Origin: Apodospora peruviana
Taxonomy: Eukaryota > Ascomycota > Sordariomycetes > Sordariales > Lasiosphaeriaceae
Assembly: GCA_033439685.1 (NCBI GenBank)
Contig: JAUEDM010000002.1
Span: 372,001-436,000, forward strand
Direction of reading: 5' to 3'
DNA length: 64,000 bases
Shown: positions 32,297 to 42,249 of the stretch, piece after piece
How the letters are laid out: every line of letters begins with the position of its first letter
Numbering within the stretch: position 1 is the stretch's first letter
Program-made: the position numbers and the translations under genes
The notes under the pieces: model-generated
Database searches by the model: none
The model's input: only the letters and a program-made list of their open reading frames with translations
Told to the model about the DNA's origin: nothing

Positions 32297-34456
32297 TCAA
32301 AACAGAATAACCCCTTTGCTTTCCCCAGCAATATCAGCCTCCACATGCATAATCCCATGCACGTACGCCTCGCAGACCAAGGAATAAGACATCTTCGACA
32401 TCATATTGTCCATGTCATTACTAGATCCATCCTCCGAGTTGTTCTCTTCTCCTCCTGCTGCCTCCTGCTCCCGGCGGCGGAGAATAAACGGCACCCTGGC
32501 ACCAACGATCAGCCACACTTCGTCGCCAGGCTGAACGCCGTTGGCAGCTAATCCCACAAAACCCTCCTCGTCTTTACTCCCTTCAGGGGCAGCAGTCCAA
32601 AACAGACCGCGCGTGGAACCTGCCCCCTCGAGAAGCATGGCCTGGAAGTAGCGTCCTTCGGGGGTATCGTCTTTCCACAGCGATGACGGCAAGACGCCGC
32701 CACTTTTAGTTCCTGTCGTCGATTCGGGACCAGAAGAGGTAGCCTCATCCTTTGGTTGTGTCAAGAGTAATTCGCAGAGGCGGTCAAATCCCGCTCCAGC
32801 CGAACCTTTGGACACGCAGTCCGGGTTCTCGGCTACCAGCGTCTTCCAGAGCGCGTCGCGGCCACCTTCACCGTGAGGTGTCCGCAGTATAGCTGCCGAC
32901 AGGAAGCGGGGCAAGTGAGCTATATTCTGCGACCGATCACCCGGTAAGACATCCGCAACAGTGGCGATGCGTTTCCCGTGGGGCACGATGAATGCGATCT
33001 GATGTTCGTAATTTTTATCGAGTTCAATTTTGGCAGTAGTATTATCATCGGGAGTTGTGATGACGCTGACAGGACTGAGGCGCGCGTTAAAGATGTGATA
33101 GCACTTGAGCACCACGTACGAGTTCTTGGGTAACAAAGCGGTGGGCTTGAAGCGCCTGCTGCCACCAGTACCACCTTCATCAGAAGACCAGACGGTGTGC
33201 GGCGGCGGCGTGCTCAGGTCGGGAATCCAGGACGGCGTGTTGTGTCGATCGGCAAAAAGCGGACGAGACGCGGCGAGCCCGGCAAAGCCTATGAGTCTGA
33301 ACGATGTCCCCCGGAAAAGAACCGATTCCATCGTGTCGTGGTAGATGTCCGCTGCGTGGCGGGTGTAGTCTGGTTTGACGTCCTCGCGGGCTTCGGCGTC
33401 CACAAAGTTGAGCATTGCGAAGACTTTGTCTCGCGGGTCGGTTGCCTTCAGGCCGTAAAAGTCGCAGAGGATGTCTTCCAGGCGGGCGGTACCCTGAGGC
33501 AGCTTGTTTTTCTGTTTGGTATGTTGGAGGTAATTCCGCAGCGCCCTGAAGGTCTGGAAGTTGCGGATCATGGGGGGCAACGGGATCTGACACTGGCCTT
33601 TGGTGTCATCACTGAACCGGGTGGACTTGAGATCTTTGAGAATCATGTCGAAGAACAGAGAGTGCAGCTCCACGTCACCGAAGTGGTACCTGTGGTTCGT
33701 GCCGAAGCAAAATTCCTGGGCGACCCACGCGCGCTCGAACCAGGGTGACCAGATCAGATCGATAACGTTTGCTGGGCTGTAGGGACTAAACGGGTCGTGA
33801 CGGTCAATCTTGTAGTCGATGAGGTACTGGGCGCCTGGCGAGATGGACGGGTCCTGTGTCGACGGCGACAGAACCCTGGGAAGGCCTTCCTTTTGGCCCA
33901 GCCAGACCTCGACCGAGCTTGCGCTCTGGTAGATGCTCGCCATCAGCGGGATTTGGAGTGTCTTCTCGGCGACGTCGGCCTGGTTGATGCAGACGGCGTC
34001 GAGCCAGATATGCTCCGCGTAGACGGCGATGCGGGCCAAGATTCGTGCTGCCTTGGCTGTGATTGGTATGTAGGAGCCGTCGCCGAGGACGAGGTGGTTG
34101 TCGACAGGCAGATCACCCCAGCAGTACGAGATGGCTGAATACTCGGGGTGAGTACCATCCTCGAGGCTGCAGGTGACAAAGTCGAATACCACGCCATGCT
34201 CGCAAACGCTAGTTGGGTTCGGGACACGGCGGAGGAACCTGACTTGACCCGGCGGTAGAGGCTGGTAGATGTGAGGTTTGGCCCCGGGCGCCGGTTTCGC
34301 GAGTTTGTGGACGAGGTCGTCTAACACAGGTCGCAGGTACGAGACGCACATCTGCCCGTCGACGAACTCGATGCCTATGGTCATGGTGTTTTCCCAGTTA
34401 TGTCCGCCATACTTCTTCATGTGCTCGCGCCCGGAGGGCGTCATGATGAAGCTCAT
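32297..34456 (-). CDS. HET-domain protein, intact
   Basis: One uninterrupted 719-residue frame. The HET core shows EYSAISYCWGD (about 105-115), HIWLDAVCINQADVAEKT (149-166), IYQSASSVEVWLG (175-187) and WFERAWVAQEFCFG. The family's middle motif is present (DPRDKVFAMLNFVDAEARED), as is the C-terminal block GDEVWLIVGARVPFILRR with VCEAYVHGIMHVEADI. The extended N-terminus (residues 1-65) carries no recognised partner domain. HET proteins mediate vegetative incompatibility and cell death when activated by a polymorphic partner. No partner gene is identifiable by homology next to it; the neighbour is a DUF829 hydrolase 341 bp upstream on the same strand. Confidence 0.93.
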   Translation of the reverse strand: MSFIMTPSGREHMKKYGGHNWENTMTIGIEFVDGQMCVSYLRPVLDDLVHKLAKPAPGAKPHIYQPLPPGQVRFLRRVPNPTSVCEHGVVFDFVTCSLEDGTHPEYSAISYCWGDLPVDNHLVLGDGSYIPITAKAARILARIAVYAEHIWLDAVCINQADVAEKTLQIPLMASIYQSASSVEVWLGQKEGLPRVLSPSTQDPSISPGAQYLIDYKIDRHDPFSPYSPANVIDLIWSPWFERAWVAQEFCFGTNHRYHFGDVELHSLFFDMILKDLKSTRFSDDTKGQCQIPLPPMIRNFQTFRALRNYLQHTKQKNKLPQGTARLEDILCDFYGLKATDPRDKVFAMLNFVDAEAREDVKPDYTRHAADIYHDTMESVLFRGTSFRLIGFAGLAASRPLFADRHNTPSWIPDLSTPPPHTVWSSDEGGTGGSRRFKPTALLPKNSYVVLKCYHIFNARLSPVSVITTPDDNTTAKIELDKNYEHQIAFIVPHGKRIATVADVLPGDRSQNIAHLPRFLSAAILRTPHGEGGRDALWKTLVAENPDCVSKGSAGAGFDRLCELLLTQPKDEATSSGPESTTGTKSGGVLPSSLWKDDTPEGRYFQAMLLEGAGSTRGLFWTAAPEGSKDEEGFVGLAANGVQPGDEVWLIVGARVPFILRRREQEAAGGEENNSEDGSSNDMDNMMSKMSYSLVCEAYVHGIMHVEADIAGESKGVILF

Positions 34457-34797
34457 GTTTCTGAAATTGTTGGTCGCTCGTCCATGCAGTTTTAGCTTTC
34501 TATTGTGAATGAGAGAATAATAGCTGAGGAGGGATCACAACCCGACCCCAAAGTCGGCCACTTATGGCAGCCTGCAGCCTGTATGTCTCTTGGCTGCGTA
34601 TTTCCTGTCACACTGCGCAGCCCTGATCATGCAGCGACACAGCCAAGGTGTGCTCATTGGCGCCCATTTCTATGTTATTATCAAGCCCTGAATTTATCCC
34701 ATTACAGAACGCCAACGTTCTTCATACCTGAATATCCTCAAGAACTCCTATTATTACTACCCCCAAATCCAGTATCCTATTTCCCACAGATCATAAA
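34457..34797. other. Spacer between HET and DUF829 genes
   Basis: Must hold the HET promoter and the 3' end of the DUF829 transcript. Nothing else seen. Confidence 0.5.
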
Positions 34798-35730
34798 CTA
34801 CTCCACCACCTCTCTGTTAGTATTCCCAACAGCCTCCTCCCACCTCCCTTTAATAGCAGCCCAGTACTGCTCCGGGTGCGCCCTCAAATGACCCACATGT
34901 CCGGTCCCCTCAAACACCTCCCCGGCAACATCGTACCCCTTCCCCCTCGCCATGGCCGCATGCTCTTCAATATCATACCAGAAAATGATATCGTCCTCCT
35001 TCGAATACAGATACAACCTCTTCGCACCGACATCACACAAACTCGGATCATTGACGGCACCGGTACTAAACTCGGCCGCAGACTGCTCCCCAATCAGCAC
35101 AGCCAAGCCATGCATCGTCGCCAGGAAAACAACCGCCAGCGCGCGAGTGATGACAAACGGCCACGGTAGGTAGGTCGCCGCGCCGACGGCCAGCGCTTTT
35201 GACCACGGCCCGATGTTGGTCATGAAATGCGTGCTTCCTGGTGTAGAATCGCACACCAACATTTGATGCGGGAATGGTGGATGGCCAGGCCCAACGATTT
35301 GGCGATAGGCGTAGAGGGTTGCGGCGAAGTTGATGCCCCCCGTGTTGGACATTACTTGCACCAGGATGCGTTCTTTCTTGGCTGATGGGGAGGTGAGGGC
35401 CTCGACTGAGGTAGAACCGAAAACGGCTTCCAGGACGGGGTGCATCGTCTTTGCGCGGGTCTCGAGGACTTGGTACAACGCTTTTAGGATTGGAGAGAAG
35501 ATGAGGACGATTTTTGCTGCGGGAAAAAGGGTCTCGAAGCCTGAGACATATTTGGCGATGTGTTTTGGGCGGGCGTCACCCCAGCCGTAGATGATTATTG
35601 TTGTTGGGTCCGTGGGAGAGGATTGTGAGCTTGTGGAGGGGGATTTGACGAGGATTTGTTTGCTGAGTTTGGTGAAGCCGGGGAGGACCTCTTCTGGCTT
35701 CTTTTCGATTAGGGTTGTTGATTCGGACAT
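34798..35730 (-). CDS. DUF829 / TMEM53 / PaxU-like alpha/beta hydrolase
   Basis: A single 310-residue frame. The N-terminal strand IIIYGWGDARPKHIAKYV is typical of this family. The nucleophile region VQVMSNTGGINFA (Ser128) stands in the place of the usual FSNGG motif. VCDSTPG and, near the C-terminus, the acid/His region KEDDIIFWYDIEEHA with GTGHVGHLRAHPEQYW complete the likely catalytic set. Fungal relatives include the indole-diterpene cluster protein PaxU, but most members are uncharacterised. No prenyltransferase or P450 gene lies nearby, so there is no evidence of a biosynthetic cluster. Confidence 0.85.
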   Translation of the reverse strand: MSESTTLIEKKPEEVLPGFTKLSKQILVKSPSTSSQSSPTDPTTIIIYGWGDARPKHIAKYVSGFETLFPAAKIVLIFSPILKALYQVLETRAKTMHPVLEAVFGSTSVEALTSPSAKKERILVQVMSNTGGINFAATLYAYRQIVGPGHPPFPHQMLVCDSTPGSTHFMTNIGPWSKALAVGAATYLPWPFVITRALAVVFLATMHGLAVLIGEQSAAEFSTGAVNDPSLCDVGAKRLYLYSKEDDIIFWYDIEEHAAMARGKGYDVAGEVFEGTGHVGHLRAHPEQYWAAIKGRWEEAVGNTNREVVE

Positions 35731-36378
35731 TGTGGCGATGATATCAGGTAGATCAAGGTAATAAGTGCATGGGTTGCTAGGTACTGGTACTCTGGTGGAG
35801 GGGTTGAAGAGTGAATATCAGGAGGTTTACAAGCAAACTCAAGTGGAAGAGATTGATGATATGATGTGGAATTATAAGATTGAGATTGACAGGTACCGTC
35901 GACTCCATATCATATCCCTGAGCTCCATCACCAACCAGCATAGGACCCGGCTAGGGCTGAGAGAGATTATGTCATCCTCAACGAAGACAACGACCCAGAC
36001 CGTTGGGGCGGAGCTACAAGCAAAAAACGGACAAAATGTAATCCAAAACGAAGACCGCATCGGGAGTTATTCCTATTCGGGGGCTCATAACTGTCTGTTG
36101 CTGGCGACCTGGCGTATCAGAATGTCCCAAAGATCTTGACAGGTTGAGCCGCCGGCAGTTGGTGGCTACCTTAGTTGTTTGACATGTGAAATCCAGCGAC
36201 GCGTCTGATGTGTGGGGGTCACCGTGTTTTAGGAGGGAAAATTCGGTGATGATACGCTCCACCGCCAACCCAGATAGCCGAGGTTTACAAGGATGGCAAG
36301 CCAGGGTCCCTAAACTTCGACATCTTCTCAATAAAACATTGATAGAGACAGATATCACAAAGACAAAACAACCGATCA
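35731..36378. other. Intergenic spacer
   Basis: Upstream of the DUF829 gene and ahead of the tRNA. No frame supported. Confidence 0.55.
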
Positions 36379-36481
36379 GGGCAATTGGTCTAGGGGTATG
36401 ATTTTCGCTTCGCATCCAGTTCTCATTCTTGAACCTAAATGCGCCTTGTGAAAGGTCACCGGTTCAAATCCGGTATTGTCC
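36379..36481 (+). tRNA. tRNA-Ala(CGC) with a 32-nt intron
   Basis: The acceptor stem GGGCAAT pairs with ATTGTCC and contains the G3-U70 pair that defines alanine tRNAs. The D arm is GTCT-AGGGGTA-TGAT. The anticodon stem TTCGC pairs with GTGAA, and the loop is TTCGCA plus T, giving anticodon CGC at 36411-36413. An intron of 32 nt (36415-36446) interrupts the loop one base after the anticodon, the canonical site. The T arm is ACCGG-TTCAAAT-CCGGT. A T-run (36485-36489) downstream can serve as the Pol III terminator. Confidence 0.93.
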
Positions 36482-36482
36482 A

Positions 36483-36941
36483 TGTTTTTGCTTTCTGGGA
36501 TTTATTATTATTGGGTGACTTTGTATTGCCCCAATTTAACCATCTTTTTGTTGTTGAAATGACTTTATATTTCACCAACTCGACCATCTTTCCTTTTTTT
36601 ATATGGAGTGAGCTTCGCGGCCGCCCGGCACTGCTCGGTCTTCGAACACCGAATCAGCACTGACGAATGATATCACACGAAAAGACGTTGCCGAGGTAAA
36701 AAAGCGGGGCAACGGGATTAATATTCAACGCCCGTCTCGCTCTGACCCAACCTCAGCTCTCTCAGCTTTGGTGCATCAAAGTGTTGGTACCAAATGCGAC
36801 GATACGCCCTGCTTCCACCTTAACCTGCTTCAACCTACGTTGGGTCCACCCAATCACTACATTCATCGCCGAGTACAATTGACCCAACGAAAATAACTGA
36901 AAGTTGAGTGGGAAACTCCCCGCTTCATCGACATCAACAGA
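36483..36941. other. Spacer with Pol III terminator and promoter of the thioesterase-like gene
   Basis: T-rich run just after the tRNA, then AT-rich sequence and the 5' flank of the next gene. No frame supported. Confidence 0.5.
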
Positions 36942-37961
36942 ATGACGTCCAAACCCGCGATCATCCCGTTCCACCCCGAGGCCATCAAGGTCGACAGACT
37001 CGACTTGCACACCTACGCCGCGACTCTGTCAGAAACCTTTGCCATCGGAACAGTCCCCAACGGCGGCTACGTCTCCTCGTGCATCCTCCAAGCAGCAACC
37101 GTCCACCTAGCCTCACGAGGCCAAACAGATCCCCTAACATGCCACTTCGAGTTCCTCAACCGCACCGAAGTCGGCCCGGTGGTGATCGTCATAGAAGACA
37201 TCAAGCTCGGCCGGCAGCTCTCCACTCTCCACGCCACGCTCTACCAGGGCTCCCTCCTCCCGCAAGCACCATGGATCTCACCTGCCTCATCCCGCAAGGC
37301 AATAGTAGCCTACTTCACCATGACGGACCTGCGCAAAGAAAAGGGTATCTCACTACCAACAGGCTTCTCGCTGCAAGCACCAGCCCCTCCGCCACCACCA
37401 ACCGCAGGTTTCGGAGCACTCGAAAACGGCACCGACCCTTTTTGGGTGGTAATGAAACCGGCCACCGGAACAAGTTTCAACAGAGCGCTAGACAATATCG
37501 TCTACCATGTCCCGCGCCGAGGGCAGACGACCAAGTCAGTTGTGGACGTGTGGGTCAAATTAGCCTGCGGCGAAAATTTCAGTAACGCGTCATTGGGATA
37601 CGTGGCCGATTGCTGGCCTTATGTGATCGAGTCGTACCGACCGAAAACAAGGGAGCAGATGGTTAGAGACAAGGTTCCGTTTGCACCGGACACGGTCTTT
37701 TGGTATCCTACTGTTGTGATGAATTTGGAGCTGAAGAAGAGTTTGGCTGACGGAGGAAAGAGGTGGTTGAGGATGAGGGTTCTTGCCAAAGAGATCAAGA
37801 ATGGCCGGCTGGATCTCGAGGTGTTGATCTTTGATGCGGAAGGGGAGTTGGTTGCGTTGAGTCAGCATGTTAATTTGATATTGGGTGCTGAGAGGAATAC
37901 GGCTGGACGCACTGGAGGAGAGGGTGCTACTGGTCAGAAGAAGGGGGAGAGTAAGATTTAG
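36942..37961 (+). CDS. Thioesterase-like superfamily protein (double hot-dog)
   Basis: A single 339-residue frame. The N-terminal hot-dog half has FAIGTVPNGGYVSSCILQAA in the position of the HGG motif of acyl-CoA thioesterase II relatives, followed by PLTCHFEFLNRTEVGPVVIV. The second half has KLACGENFSNASLGYVADCW and FWYPTVVMNLELKKSLADG, ending in a Gly/Lys-rich tail. The canonical His of the first motif is replaced by Asn here. Proteins of this group hydrolyse acyl-CoA or act as accessory enzymes in polyketide and fatty-acid pathways. Substrate unknown, and no pathway genes are adjacent. Confidence 0.82.
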   Translation: MTSKPAIIPFHPEAIKVDRLDLHTYAATLSETFAIGTVPNGGYVSSCILQAATVHLASRGQTDPLTCHFEFLNRTEVGPVVIVIEDIKLGRQLSTLHATLYQGSLLPQAPWISPASSRKAIVAYFTMTDLRKEKGISLPTGFSLQAPAPPPPPTAGFGALENGTDPFWVVMKPATGTSFNRALDNIVYHVPRRGQTTKSVVDVWVKLACGENFSNASLGYVADCWPYVIESYRPKTREQMVRDKVPFAPDTVFWYPTVVMNLELKKSLADGGKRWLRMRVLAKEIKNGRLDLEVLIFDAEGELVALSQHVNLILGAERNTAGRTGGEGATGQKKGESKI

Positions 37962-38955
37962 AACTGTTTGCCAGTCTCGGGCAGGTTATTGGTTCTGATG
38001 ATAGAGGGGGGAAAGCGAGTCTGAGAGAGTAAATGGCGATGGATTTCGGGATAGGACGGCTGGTATGCTGGTATAGGGTGGCGATGTTATCCCGGGCCAG
38101 GCTGGCCATGTACTTACTTAACAATGTTAGATCGTCAAGCCATCGAGGAGATTATCCCCCATCTTACTAGTACATGTGCGCTATTGACTGGAGATGGTAC
38201 CTCGCCGCAGATCGATGATTCATCTCCCACGAATAAAGGGACTGTTCTTGCTCTGTTAGACATTGATCAGGAGGAGCCCGGAGAGGGGGATATCGACGCT
38301 GGAGCTATCCGCCAAAGCCGCAACGCGGGTCTTTAAGAACTTCGCGACGCACTGTCCACGGTTTGCCGAGTGCCAGGTCTTGTATCCGACGTCGGACCGG
38401 CTTCAAACAGGCCTATGCAATTCCCACGCCTCCATCATTCCATTGCTGCAAGCATGCATTAGGGGCACTTTAACGACCTTGTTTGTCGCTCCATGGCCGG
38501 CGTCTGCAAGATATGCTGTCGCTAACCCACTGAGGCTACACTTGGTCCGATAAGAGGTTTCTGGAACGTGGATGATCGGCTCCCAGCACTATATCTGATT
38601 CACTGATAAGCGTTACTGAGGATGCAATGGTGCAAGGTCTTTGTTCTCTTTCGATCATGGAGCTGAGACTAAAGCCAGGTCCATCCATAGCATCCAACAC
38701 GGCCCCTACTTTATGCTGTCGCGCATTACCACTGCACTAAAAGCACCGAACGTTCATTACTCTAAAATTAAATTATAATAGTTCTAAAATTCTTCCTTCT
38801 TTCAGTAATGCAGTGAGAGGCAACCGGTTAGCTCTGCTGACAAGATGACCAGGGTCCCTGAACCTCTTTCTTTTTAACAAGTAGAATGGATCACCCATCG
38901 TGAACTAACTTCCCAAGCAGTCTCCCAAGCTCGTCCAGCTGGTTACTCTGCCGTT
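37962..38955. other. Intergenic, no gene seen
   Basis: About 1 kb with no supported frame; AT-rich around 38750-38800. Confidence 0.55.
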
Positions 38956-39444
38956 TTATTTTCCTAGCTGCAGATTAGTCCTTCGTCGCACAACCGAGGG
39001 GGTTGCGTTTCTCACAACAACAGCAAAGCCAACTGGATCGCCTCCAAGTGCTGCAGCTGGGTCTCGATCCTCGCCAGCGACGACGTCATTTCTTTTCGTA
39101 GATACCACCATTGCAAAGCGCCCCTTGATAGCATTGAGCTCGCTTTCCATCTCCAGATGTCTCTCTTTCAGACTCGACAGGGAGTTCCCGATGATGGGCT
39201 TAATCGGCGACTGTTCAAAGTCGGCGTCTGCTGCGACGTCTAGCTCCTCAAAGTATCGCTCGAGCTCGTCGACATGGGATTTTCTTTCCTCGACAGCGTC
39301 CTTGAGGTCCTGGAACTCCCGGTGCGCATTGTACCTGATAGCATAAAATGCTGCACAAAACGAGAAGACACCGAGGGCGAAGGTCAGAATACCCGGTGAT
39401 GTTTCCAGTGATGCTGAGGGAGCTGTCGGCAGGACCTTCGGAAT
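38956..39444 (-). CDS. Partial gene: transmembrane helix plus coiled coil
   Basis: A minus-strand frame of 162 residues is open from a possible acceptor (ATGTTTAG at 39445) to TAA at 38956. It contains one membrane helix (GILTFALGVFSFCAAFYAI), then a long charged coiled coil: EFQDLKDAVEERKSHVDELE, SLSSLKERHLEMESELNAIK. The first in-frame ATG is internal (39150), so a 5' exon must exist or has been lost. No GT donor upstream gives the needed phase convincingly, and the upstream DNA is better coding on the other strand. It may therefore be a truncated gene. Confidence 0.5.
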   Translation of the reverse strand: MPKVLPTAPSASLETSPGILTFALGVFSFCAAFYAIRYNAHREFQDLKDAVEERKSHVDELERYFEELDVAADADFEQSPIKPIIGNSLSSLKERHLEMESELNAIKGRFAMVVSTKRNDVVAGEDRDPAAALGGDPVGFAVVVRNATPSVVRRRTNLQLGK

Positions 39445-39450
39445 CTAAAC

Positions 39451-39889
39451 ATGGCGTTTGGCTGTGGTTTTGGTTTTATGCCCGCGGGCGCAGGGGTATT
39501 CGGACGGCTTTGCCGCTTTTTCCTGGGACGTCGAGAGTCTTGTCCCTTACCGAGCGAGGCCGGGCAACGATTTGGGTCTGCCACCGCCTCCGTTGATGGA
39601 GCCCCCTTCAAGTTCTGCGTTGAAGCCGGCGGCGTGAACGTGGCAAGCGCAGATGCATCGGGAGTACAAGACTACTTCATCGCCCCCGATCAACAATGGA
39701 TATTCGGTACACGGGTGGCAGATGGCCTGGCTCGACAATTTCAGATCCTCGGGGTTGCGTCTAGGTATGTTGCCGTCGCCCGTTCCCTTCAGCTTACCCA
39801 CTGGGACATGGTACGGTTGCTGACCGAAGTCATCTCCTAGAGCCTTCTCCCTCGGAACGCTGGTTCACGGCGCCAACAAGACCAACTAA
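39451..39889 (+). CDS. Hypothetical protein fragment, conserved fungal segment
   Basis: The first exon (39451-39764) has good fungal codon usage in its second half: VDGAPFKFCVEAGGVNVASA, VQDYFIAPDQQWIFGTRVAD, GLARQFQILG. A clean intron follows (GTATGT at 39765, branch GCTGACC, CTAG at 39840), then a short exon to TAA at 39889. The segment resembles, from memory of the pattern, a conserved block (QDY-x-x-x-P-x-Q-x-W ... VRQF) of uncharacterised ascomycete proteins whose usual continuation is missing here. It may be the start of a disrupted larger gene that goes on at 39955. Confidence 0.4.
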
Positions 39890-39954
39890 TTATATCGAGA
39901 TTCAAATCTACACTGAGATAATCGAAACCGAGACTCCTAATGAGCCATTGGTTG

Positions 39955-41626
39955 TTGAATCCTGCAGGCTTAGACAGTGATGGAGATATTCCTAGCAGCA
40001 AGAAAGGCAAAAAGCGCCATCGGCAATCCATGGACGAATACGACATACCAGAAATGGATAAACCACCTGACCGGCCGAGGGAATCATTTCAGCTGATAGA
40101 CCGCGACGTAAGCTCTGTCGTCTCGGAGCTAGCCAGCACACTATCTAATGGCCGTCTCGAGAATGATAGCAAGGAAGACGATGGCGCTGGTGCCAGCTTT
40201 GACAGGCGCCGCGGTCGCTGCTCTTACAGCCGAGCTGCTGTCCCATCCCAAATCCACCCCGCCATCCGACGATGATGCCGAGCGGATTTTTATCACCCAA
40301 CGCGAGATCAAAACAGCCATTGACCCCCAGTTCGGCGATCTCCTCCCGCTGCCACCTAGCGAGCCCGGGTCTCCAGACTCTCCCCCGCTCGAGAATGGCG
40401 AGCTCCCCACGCTACCTGTCAACCGACCGGACAACCCCCCCCCCCCCCCCCCCCCGAGCAGCGCAAAACTTCAAATACGGAGACAAGCCAACCCGGCAGT
40501 ATCAGCGAGACGGGTGACGGAATAAACACTGACTTGATTGGGTCAGAGAAGATGACGCCCAAGGCGTCCAACTCTGCTGTATCTGAGGCGACGGCTGAGG
40601 ATGAGCCCACTAACGAGAAAGTCCTGTCGCAACCGTTCGCTAGCACGACGTCGAAGAAAGGCAAAAAGAAACGGGCGCGGCGCGACATAGTGGAAGAAGA
40701 ATATTCCTCTCTTGTCGAGAAGCTGCCACAGGAGACGACCTTGGAGCCAGAGGTAAGTGTTCAACGGAAGCTTGACGACTTTTTTGAGGCTAACAGATGA
40801 GCAGGTGATTATTGAGGAGGTAACTGCAACTGTGGAGGATGCGCAGACCGAAGAATCAACTGCTAAAGGTGAGCTTCCTGCGGAAGCACTAGTGGTAGAT
40901 ACACCTGCCCAGGACGATTTGGCTGAGTGGGGGGGTACATCCGGCAAGAAAGGCAAGAAGGCCAAGCGTAGCAGCAAGGACTCCGTCCTATCAGCGACTC
41001 TGCCATTGGAGCTGAGGGGTGCTATGTTGCCTATTCTCAAACCCGAGGAAGAGGTCGCATTCAGCAGACAGCAATCCAGAGCCAGGTATTATGCGCCGAG
41101 TGCTCTGTCCGAGGGCAACGAACCACTTCGCCACGCATACCCCAAGCATGAGATGACGATTGGTACCGGTGGCCTGGCAAAGCAGACAATCATCAAGGAC
41201 GGAGCGCCGGAGCGATGGGAAAAAGACCCGGTCCACACCGTTCGAATCGACATTGTAGATCCAGAGCAGTTCAAGGCAGACACTGGAATCAAACATATCT
41301 CCTTCCAACAAAAAAAAAGATCCGCAAATAGTGGTCTCCCTGCGCCTCGCCCTGGCCCCATCGTCCGGGACCCAGCAGGCCTGGATCAGCGTCTCCCGTC
41401 CTTTGCAGTATTGGTTCAACAGACGCCAGTTCATAATGAGAGCAATACCCACAATGACCCTGCGGCCGTCCTTGCGTCGGTGCCAGCGCAGGAACCGGCG
41501 CTTAACGCCCTGACAGGGGGCAAAGGTGGGCATGCACCTAGCAAGATAGAACAGGAGGCCCTTGCCACTGGCGGGGACAATGTTGCGATCCAAGGTGACG
41601 AATGGGAACAGCACGGATCAGGTTGA
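39955..41626 (+). pseudogene. Involucrin-repeat-like mosaic gene with frame changes
   Basis: Successive frames give three Lys-rich SKKGKK-type motifs (SSKKGKKRHRQSMDE, TSKKGKKKRARRDIVEEE, SGKKGKKAKRSSKDSVLS). They also give the block AERIFITQREIKTAIDPQFG, DLLPLPPSEPGSPDSPP and LPTLPVNRPDN, which I know from very large fungal involucrin-repeat proteins. A 21-C tract (40435-40455) separates the frame before from the frame after. A proper intron (40753-40804, GTAAGT, GCTAAC) joins TLEPE to VIIEEVTATVEDAQ. The C-terminal part (HEMTIGTGGLAKQTIIKDG, DPVHTVRIDIVDPEQF) looks like another protein family. The sum is a mosaic, far shorter than intact involucrin-repeat proteins. Confidence 0.5.
40435..40455 (+). 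repeat. Homopolymer of 21 C inside a coding region
   Basis: A run of 21 C encodes a proline stretch. The upstream frame (ELPTLPVNRPDN) and the downstream frame (EQRKTSNTETSQPG) differ, so one C fewer or two more would join them. Confidence 0.9.
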
Positions 41627-42249
41627 TGATGTTTCGCTGCTAAAGCCGTCGAAGCCGCTTTGGAAGAAGATATGTTGTTGTTTTTGACTTGATCGTTAAG
41701 GGCACCAGAGTTTGGCACATATGTGAATTTGCCGAACCCCCCTCCCTGACAACAAAAAGGCCGGACCTGAATAGGCCCTTACACTATACGGGGGCTGCCC
41801 TAGAGTCACTAGGGTGGTATCTGCCATTGTATTCGCAAGCTTGTATAATAATAACACTACCTAGTGACTGACATTTAGAGCAGGCAGCGACTCCCTTTCC
41901 ATGACTTCTCCTTTGGCAATCCCGAGTCACGACGCTGAACCGTTGTGATCCGGCCGCACTCTCTGGTCATCAGTGCTGGAAAAGAAGTGTCTGCATTAAT
42001 TGTTTGTTTGTTTGAGAAAACGGGCAATTGAGTTTGGTGCAACGGGATTAGAGATTGTTAGAATGACAGGTGTTTCTATTTGTCTTTTGAGTGAAGGAAA
42101 GCGAGACTAGACTTTGGAGGAGGTAGTAGTAGTGGTGGTGGTGGTGGTGATGTGAAAACGTCAAAACTGTTGTATTGCTTGTTCCTCTTGCGGAAGACGT
42201 GGGATCTTTATAAAATGAAATCCGGATCACCTTAAAGAGTGAAAGAACA
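41627..42249. other. Spacer with a GGT/AGT triplet run and a TATA box
   Basis: No gene. It holds a trinucleotide run near 42126-42149. TATAAAA at 42209-42215 lies only about 35-41 nt before the first ATG of the next gene. Confidence 0.5.

Noticed and set aside
33197..33748. 183-residue plus-strand frame within the HET gene
   Set aside because: It is antisense to the intact HET coding sequence and has no domain or promoter evidence.
34798..37961. Secondary-metabolite cluster around the PaxU-like and thioesterase-like genes
   Set aside because: No polyketide synthase, NRPS, terpene or prenyltransferase, P450 or cluster regulator is nearby; the tRNA and unrelated genes lie between them.
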